DNA from: Bacteroidota bacterium | GTDB lineage: Bacteria; Bacteroidota; Bacteroidia; Chitinophagales; LD1 | Direction of reading: 5' to 3' | DNA: 10,587 nt | Assembly: GCA_023428205.1 (NCBI GenBank) | Contig: JAEYZB010000156.1 | Coordinates: 1-10,587 of the forward strand | In this document: positions 6,567-10,587 of the stretch, in pieces | Numbering within the stretch: the stretch's first letter is position 1 | Layout: each line of letters begins with the position of its first letter | Program-made: the position numbers and the translations under genes | Notes under the pieces: model-generated | The model's input: the letters and a program-made list of their open reading frames with translations, nothing else | Database searches by the model: none | What the model was told of the DNA's origin: nothing

Positions 6567-7652
6567 ATGGAAAATAATCCTGAAAAATTTCAGCTAAATC
6601 ATTACAGTTTTGAAATAGGAGAACACCAAAACAATTCCGTTATTTGGATTAGTTTTCCCTATAGTCAGGAACACATCAATCACCTAAAAAGCCATACAAA
6701 AGCCCAATGGAGTGCTACAAACAAAAAATGGTATGTGCCGGATATTACTTCTTATCGAAAACTGTTTGGATTGGAGATGAAATACTATGGCAAAAGTGCT
6801 TTGGCAGCGATTCACCCGGTCAATCAACCCGCTTTGAACCGTTATATTGAACAATTGCAACTAAAAGGCTACAGCCAAAATACAATCAGAACCTATGTTA
6901 CCGAATTTTCCCAGTTGCTTAAAACCATAAAATCGGTGCCTGTGGGCGAGCTCAGTGCCGAAAAACTCAGAAGTTATTTTTTGTATTGCATTAAGAAATT
7001 AAGGCTTTCTGAAAATATGATTCACAGCCGAATGAATGCGGTTAAATTTTACTTTGAACAAGTGCTGAATCGGGAAAAATTATTTCTCGAAATTCCCAGG
7101 CCCCAAAAACCAAGTACGCTGCCCAAAGCGATTTCAACCAAAGATATAAAACGGATGTTCGAAACATTAGAAAATGTAAAACATCGACTTTTGCTCAAAT
7201 TGTGCTACGGAATGGGGCTTCGGGTAAGCGAAGTCGTCAACCTTAAGATTACGGATATCGACAGCAATCGAATGCAGGTATTGGTAAGGCAAGGTAAGGG
7301 AAAAAAAGACCGCTATGTAAATTTACCGGAATCTGTGCTGGGCGAGTTGAGAACCTATTATCTGAAATATAAACCCAAAGAATTTCTTTTTGAAGGGCAA
7401 TATGGCCGTCAATATTCGATTCGTGCTGTACAGCTTGTGTTTAAAGACGCCATGAAAAAGGCTAAAATCGACAAGAAAGTAGGGATTCACAGCCTACGGC
7501 ACAGCTATGCCACACACCTGATAGAACAAGGTACAGATATTCGGTTCGTGCAGGAATTGCTTGGGCATAAAGATATTAAAACTACGATGATTTACACCAA
7601 TCTGACCGACCAAACAAAAAGGAAAATAAAAAGTCCGTTAGATAATTTGTAA
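6567..7652 (+). CDS. Tyrosine recombinase/integrase (XerC/D-like) with extra N-terminal domain
   Basis: A 361-aa site-specific recombinase. Residues 1-80 form an extra N-terminal domain (VIWISFPY, then AQWSATNKKWYVPD) seen in many Bacteroidota integrases. Next come a SAM-like core-binding domain (about 87-180) and the catalytic domain (about 185-361). The catalytic set is complete: Arg219 (GLRVSE), Lys244/246 (QGKGKKDR), H308-xx-R311 (HSLRHS), His334 (LGHKD) and nucleophile Tyr343 (MIYTNL). I chose ATG 6567; the longer frame begins at a TTG at 6534 that overlaps the -7-like box. The insert typical of integron IntI, between the beta region and HxxR, is absent, so it is not called an integron integrase. 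It is divergent from the copper locus and convergent with mpl, consistent with an island border. No substrate site could be defined. Confidence 0.92.
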   Translation: MENNPEKFQLNHYSFEIGEHQNNSVIWISFPYSQEHINHLKSHTKAQWSATNKKWYVPDITSYRKLFGLEMKYYGKSALAAIHPVNQPALNRYIEQLQLKGYSQNTIRTYVTEFSQLLKTIKSVPVGELSAEKLRSYFLYCIKKLRLSENMIHSRMNAVKFYFEQVLNREKLFLEIPRPQKPSTLPKAISTKDIKRMFETLENVKHRLLLKLCYGMGLRVSEVVNLKITDIDSNRMQVLVRQGKGKKDRYVNLPESVLGELRTYYLKYKPKEFLFEGQYGRQYSIRAVQLVFKDAMKKAKIDKKVGIHSLRHSYATHLIEQGTDIRFVQELLGHKDIKTTMIYTNLTDQTKRKIKSPLDNL

Positions 7653-7742
7653 AGAGGGATTAACCCGAAAATCGAATGCTCGTATACACTTTTGCAGCGT
7701 AGCGGTCTTTTGTGGAGTTTTTGTAACAAATTCACGATTGGT

Positions 7743-7775
7743 GCGCGAGGTTTACTCGTGCTTAAAAGACTCGCG
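7743..7775. repeat. Palindromic element with two alternative 3' arms
   Basis: GCGCGAG (7743-7749) can pair with CTCGTGC (7755-7761, one G-T wobble, 5-nt loop). Its CGCGAG part can instead pair with CTCGCG (7770-7775). The motif is GC-rich within AT-rich DNA and lies between two convergent genes. It could act in termination or be a remnant of a dispersed palindromic repeat. The small minus-strand frame covering it (7592-7837) has no recognisable domain and I do not call it a gene. Confidence 0.4.
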
Positions 7776-7789
7776 TGAAACAGGGAATC

Positions 7790-7817
7790 AGGATATAGGC
7801 CATCCTCCTCATTTTTT
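7790..7817 (+). terminator. Weak candidate terminator after the recombinase
   Basis: A 5-bp stem, AGGAT (7790-7794) and ATCCT (7802-7806) with a 7-nt loop, is followed by a six-T run at 7812-7817. The stem is short and the T-run starts 5 nt after it, so this is a tentative call. Confidence 0.25.
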
Positions 7818-7826
7818 CGCACCATT

Positions 7827-9182
7827 TCATTTACCATTGATAATTTTCTTCGTTAGTTCTCCCATATCCATTCCTCCAAAAACGCCACTCGTCATCAAAA
7901 ACAAAGCCGAATTTTTGTAGGATAGAGTATGTAAAAAGCGTTCCAGTTCTTCCCGCGTTTGCAACACGAGCAAGCCCTCTTTCCCGAAAGAAGATTTTAC
8001 GAGCTCCACATCGAGTGGCGGCATCCGTTTCAGGGCGAGCGCTTCTTTATCTACATACACCACCGCGACATCGGCATCGTTCATTGAGCCGTGATATTCT
8101 TTCAAAAAATCTTTATTCAAACTGCTGTAGGTGTGCAGTTCCATTACCGCAATAATGTTGCGTGAAGCGTATTGCAAGCGCGCAGCTTTCACCGTAGCGC
8201 TCAGTTTGGAAGGGGAGTGGGCAAAGTCCTTATAAATAACGGTATCCTTATTTTCTGCCAATTTTTGCAAGCGGTTTGCGGCTCCTTCAAAGGTTTGTAT
8301 CGCGGTGTAAAAGTCGTCTTTCGCCACGCCCAGACTTTCGCACACCAAACGTGCGCCTTCTATGTTTTGCAAATTGTGTTCTCCGAAAATTTTCAGCGCG
8401 TAATTTTTTTCGCTGTGAATAATGGTTTGTTCATTTTCTACGGAATAGTCAGGCGTTTTATACGCATGAAGCATGGCACTGCCTTTATAGTTCTGTACTA
8501 TCTTTTTGATTTCTTCATCGCCTGCGTAATACACCAAATCTTCCGAAACCGTGCCGGCAAATTTCGCGAACTGATTCACATAACCTTCGTACACAGGAAA
8601 CACATTGATGTGATCCCACGCAATGCCGCTGATGAGCGCGATGTGCGGTTCGTAAAACATAAATTTGGATTCTTTGTGTAGGGGAGAGGCCAAATATTCA
8701 TCGCCCTCTAATACGATGATAGGGGCATCATCACTCAGTTTCACGGCTGTGTCAAAGCCTTTTACGGCTGCGCCAACTAAATAATCAAACGAAAATCCAC
8801 GCTCTTTCAAAACGTGCATTACCATGGAAGTGATGGTTGTTTTTCCGTGACTTCCCGCAATCACTACGCGCTTTTTGTTTTTCGCAATTTCGTAAATGAA
8901 ATGCGGAAACGAATAAATTTTCAAACCTAATTCCTGCGCCTTTTTCAGTTCCGAATTATCATCGTGCGCGTGCATTCCTAAAATGATGGCATCTATATCA
9001 GACGTAATGCGTTCTGCAAAAAAGCCGATGGAGTCGGGGAAGAGTCCTTCTTTTTCCAAATTCGTTTTTGCAGGGTCTGCAATTTTATCATCTGAGCCGG
9101 AAACCGTGTGCCCTTGCCGTTTCAGCACGATTGCCATGTTGTGCATTATCGCTCCGCCAATCGCTATAAAATGAATGCGCAT
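7827..9182 (-). CDS. mpl: UDP-N-acetylmuramate:L-Ala-gamma-D-Glu-meso-DAP ligase
   Basis: A 451-aa cytoplasmic Mur ligase of peptidoglycan recycling. It joins the salvaged tripeptide L-Ala-gamma-D-Glu-meso-DAP to UDP-MurNAc using ATP. The start MRIHFIAIGGAIMHNMA is the Mpl version of the N-terminal UDP-binding Rossmann motif (MurC has GIGGxGM instead). The central domain has the P-loop GSHGKTT (110-116), LEGDEY (about 158-163) and GIAWDHINVFP, all as in Mpl. The C-terminal domain contains FAHSPSK, the equivalent of the Mur DYAHxP motif. The length matches the family. MurC is the main alternative, but HNMA and WDHINVF favour Mpl. It stands alone on the minus strand, convergent with the recombinase and divergent from the lipoprotein gene. 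CpG content is clearly higher than in the copper genes, suggesting chromosomal backbone. Confidence 0.95.
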   Translation of the reverse strand: MRIHFIAIGGAIMHNMAIVLKRQGHTVSGSDDKIADPAKTNLEKEGLFPDSIGFFAERITSDIDAIILGMHAHDDNSELKKAQELGLKIYSFPHFIYEIAKNKKRVVIAGSHGKTTITSMVMHVLKERGFSFDYLVGAAVKGFDTAVKLSDDAPIIVLEGDEYLASPLHKESKFMFYEPHIALISGIAWDHINVFPVYEGYVNQFAKFAGTVSEDLVYYAGDEEIKKIVQNYKGSAMLHAYKTPDYSVENEQTIIHSEKNYALKIFGEHNLQNIEGARLVCESLGVAKDDFYTAIQTFEGAANRLQKLAENKDTVIYKDFAHSPSKLSATVKAARLQYASRNIIAVMELHTYSSLNKDFLKEYHGSMNDADVAVVYVDKEALALKRMPPLDVELVKSSFGKEGLLVLQTREELERFLHTLSYKNSALFLMTSGVFGGMDMGELTKKIINGK

Positions 9183-9191
9183 AATTTTCTG

Positions 9192-9221
9192 TTTGTATTT
9201 ATATCAAAAACGCTAATTTCG
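9192..9221 (+). promoter_or_regulatory. Bacteroidota-type promoter of the small lipoprotein gene
   Basis: TTTG (9192-9195) as -33 box and TAATTTCG (9214-9221) as -7 box, one base from TAnnTTTG, are separated by 18 bp. The predicted transcript would start near 9226-9230, leaving a leader of about 60 nt before the ATG at 9289. Confidence 0.5.
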
Positions 9222-9288
9222 CGTTGTAAAGAAAATGCAATCCGTGAAAATTGCGTTATTAGTTTTAAACAACTTAAATAGAAATAAA

Positions 9289-9420
9289 ATGAATACGAAA
9301 AAAATAATATTGGCTGTGGCAGCTATTGCTTTTTTGAGCGTTGCACTTTCTTCATGCGACCGCCAAAGTTGCCCTACTTACTCGCAAACGGAAGTGAAAG
9401 CGGTAGAAAATAAAGGGTAA
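9289..9420 (+). CDS. Small (43-aa) putative lipoprotein
   Basis: A very short protein with a lipoprotein signal peptide: two Lys (4-5), a hydrophobic stretch IILAVAAIAFLSVAL, and the lipobox LSSC with Cys23 as the lipid-modified residue, followed by Asp at +2. The mature part is only about 21 residues (DRQSCPTYSQTEVKAVENKG) with one further Cys in a CPTY motif. I chose ATG 9289 rather than the upstream in-frame ATG at 9235, which would place 18 extra residues before a normal signal peptide. A promoter upstream and a strong intrinsic terminator downstream support a real single-gene transcript. I do not know its function; tiny lipoproteins with a Cys-Pro-x-Tyr tail are common in Bacteroidota. 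Confidence 0.75.
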   Translation: MNTKKIILAVAAIAFLSVALSSCDRQSCPTYSQTEVKAVENKG

Positions 9421-9452
9421 TTTCAGAAGTTTATTGCTTGTGTAAAATGGTT

Positions 9453-9484
9453 AGCGTGGCGTTGGCTGCGCTTTTCGTTTTTTC
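9453..9484 (+). terminator. Intrinsic terminator of the lipoprotein gene
   Basis: An 8-bp stem (9453-9460 with 9465-9472, two G-U pairs in RNA) closes a 4-nt loop GTTG and is followed at once by a T-rich tail (TTTTCGTTTTTTC). It begins 32 bp after the lipoprotein stop codon. Confidence 0.7.
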
Positions 9485-9494
9485 ATCAGGGAGT

Positions 9495-9516
9495 ATGATT
9501 GTTTATGGACAATCAT
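9495..9516. terminator. Perfect 8-bp hairpin at the convergent gene ends
   Basis: ATGATTGT (9495-9502) and ACAATCAT (9509-9516) form a perfect 8-bp stem with a 6-nt loop. It overlaps the stop codon of the minus-strand gene (9513-9515). It lacks a clean T-run on the minus strand, so it may stabilise the 3' end rather than terminate by itself. Confidence 0.45.
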
Positions 9517-10325
9517 TTCACAAATCCTCTGTCAATTCCGAAACGTTTGTAATGGCGCAATAAGGTTTCCGTGATTTCGTAATCGGAACTTTGTTGCAGA
9601 AACTCCAACGGCAAGTTGAGATAATCAATAAATTCCTCGTAGCGGTCTTCCGGCAAATCAAACAGTTGCTTTTCTTTGAAGTAATCGAATAATTCTTTGT
9701 AAATCCGTCTGCGCTCGTCTTCTACATATTGGGTGCGCAGTTTCTTTTTTTCTTTCGCACGGGAACTCAGTAAATCATACAATGCCGAAATAGGCGACAT
9801 CAACTGCATATCGGGCTTCATGTATTCTCTTGGAATAGAACCGAGTTCTTTGCGTTCTTTTCCTAAATCTTCCAAAGTTTTTTTCGGGCGCACAATCACA
9901 GGTCGTGAAGTAGTAGCCGAAAGCGGAGCGAAATAAAACGAAAAGAAATAAGCCAATTTTTCTACGCTGTCAGCTGCGCTGAAACGAACCGTTCTGTAGC
10001 CCGGTGAAAATAAAAACAGGGTGTCATTTTTATCGGTGGAAATAGAAAATAGCCCCTTGTCGTCAGTCAGATAAGTGGCATTTTGTTTTGATGAAATAAC
10101 ACTTACTCCGCTTACGGGGCGTTGGTTGTAGCCGTCTAACACTTTACCGGAAATAGTTACATTTTGTCCTTGTAGAAAGGGTGCAAAAAAAACAGCAAGA
10201 AGTGCGAAAGATAGCTTCAGTGGGCGAAGAGAAGTGTGAACAATAAAAGACTGAAATGAATGAGTGAAAGGACTGCGCGTATTCCCTCTCCATATCCTAC
10301 TTTCAACTCTCAACCTGTTTATCAT
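9513..10325 (-). CDS. Exported CarboxypepD_reg-like domain protein
   Basis: A 270-codon frame for a secreted Bacteroidota protein. Residues 37-53 (KLSFALLAVFFAPFLQG) are a signal-peptide core. Residues 55-125 are a CarboxypepD_reg-like (transthyretin-like beta-sandwich) domain with ISGKVLDGYNQRPVSGVSV and TDDKGLFSIS. The rest (about 140-270) is charged and mostly helical, with SPISALYDLLS, as in related uncharacterised proteins. The start is uncertain: the only ATG before the signal peptide (10325) leaves 35 unusual residues in front of it and lies only 8 bp after a -7-like box. A CTG at 10220-10218 would give a textbook signal peptide. The role is unknown; such domains are usual in envelope proteins. 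The family assignment is good, the 5' end weak. Confidence 0.8.
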   Translation of the reverse strand: MINRLRVESRIWRGNTRSPFTHSFQSFIVHTSLRPLKLSFALLAVFFAPFLQGQNVTISGKVLDGYNQRPVSGVSVISSKQNATYLTDDKGLFSISTDKNDTLFLFSPGYRTVRFSAADSVEKLAYFFSFYFAPLSATTSRPVIVRPKKTLEDLGKERKELGSIPREYMKPDMQLMSPISALYDLLSSRAKEKKKLRTQYVEDERRRIYKELFDYFKEKQLFDLPEDRYEEFIDYLNLPLEFLQQSSDYEITETLLRHYKRFGIDRGFVK

Positions 10326-10333
10326 TAGTTGCC

Positions 10334-10341
10334 CAAAAGTA
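10334..10341 (-). promoter_or_regulatory. -7 box TACTTTTG upstream of the CarboxypepD_reg-like gene
   Basis: On the minus strand this reads TACTTTTG, an exact match to TAnnTTTG. No clear TTTG -33 box is visible at the expected distance. The transcript would start almost at the annotated ATG, which bears on the choice of start codon. Confidence 0.4.
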
Positions 10342-10366
10342 ACAGAATCTATAATTAGGTCGCCAT

Positions 10367-10399
10367 TTTGTTCTTCATTTCAGATTTTTTCTATATTCG
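10367..10399 (+). promoter_or_regulatory. Promoter of the DUF5606 gene
   Basis: TTTG (10367-10370) and TATATTCG (10392-10399, one base from TAnnTTTG) are spaced 21 bp apart, ending 19 bp before the ATG at 10419. Together with the minus-strand box at 10334-10341 this makes a compact divergent promoter region. Confidence 0.5.
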
Positions 10400-10418
10400 C
10401 ACCTCTTATTAAATAACT

Positions 10419-10587
10419 ATGCAATTAGCAGAAATCGTATCAATCACCGGAATTCCCGGAATTTTTCAAGTGAAAGGAAAGCGCGCAGATGGCCTAATCG
10501 TTACTTCGCTCGTGGACGGGAAAACACAATTCGTTTCAGGACGTGTTCATATGTTCAGTACATTGGATAACATTACCATGTACACGA
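10419..10587 (+). CDS. DUF5606-family protein (N-terminal 56 residues, cut by window)
   Basis: I translated this partial gene by hand: it starts MQLAEIVSITGIPGIFQV and stays open to the window end. The pattern matches the N-terminus of DUF5606 proteins of Bacteroidota: a short beta-rich module beginning with (L)xxIxSIxGxPGIF, then GLIVTSLxDGK and LDNITMYT. There is no signal peptide, so it is likely cytoplasmic. The function of the family is unknown to me. It has its own promoter just upstream and is divergent from the CarboxypepD_reg-like gene. The C-terminal part lies outside the window. Confidence 0.85.
   Translation, partial: MQLAEIVSITGIPGIFQVKGKRADGLIVTSLVDGKTQFVSGRVHMFSTLDNITMYT

Noticed and set aside
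6567..7826. Integron (IntI plus attC site)
   Set aside because: The recombinase lacks the IntI-specific insert, and no attC-like site with paired core sites or cassette array is visible.
7592..7837. 81-aa minus-strand open frame as a gene
   Set aside because: It overlaps the ends of both the recombinase and mpl, spans the palindrome and shows no domain.

Overview
The window looks like a Bacteroidota chromosome, probably from the Chitinophagales/Sphingobacteriia side. Four things point there: DUF5606, DUF3347 and CarboxypepD_reg-like proteins; an AraC regulator with an N-terminal CxxC metal-binding domain; promoter -7 boxes close to the Bacteroidota pattern TAnnTTTG; and AT-rich intergenic DNA with weak Shine-Dalgarno sequences. 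The species cannot be named from the sequence.

Left part (1-6083): a copper homeostasis and export locus, all on the minus strand. In transcription order it holds an HMA-AraC fusion regulator (5514-6083), a CopA-type Cu+ P1B-ATPase (3023-5440), a small two-domain HMA protein (2484-2927), a DUF3347 exported protein with a CPM...CG motif (2027-2473), and a multicopper oxidase with a C-terminal CopB-like beta domain, cut by the window edge (1-2025). The ATPase should pump Cu+ from the cytoplasm. The small HMA protein could buffer or deliver copper. The oxidase and DUF3347 protein should act in the periplasm or outer membrane.

The most interesting signal is a 56-bp non-coding element found twice, just upstream of the ATPase (5461-5516) and just upstream of the HMA-DUF3347-oxidase operon (2955-3010). 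The copies match at 42 of 56 positions without gaps. They share a 14-bp core (one variable base) at a fixed 13 bp from a -7-like box. I propose it as the operator/promoter of a copper regulon controlled by the HMA-AraC protein.

Middle (6084-7826): a 483-bp non-coding stretch with clustered G-runs and a hairpin, then a divergently oriented tyrosine recombinase (6567-7652) with an extra N-terminal domain, then a short gap with a palindrome. This looks like the joint between an accessory copper block and the chromosome backbone.

Right part (7827-10587): housekeeping genes with visibly more CpG. They are mpl (peptidoglycan recycling ligase, minus), a 43-aa lipoprotein (plus) with a good intrinsic terminator, a secreted CarboxypepD_reg-like protein (minus), and the start of a DUF5606 protein (plus) running off the edge.
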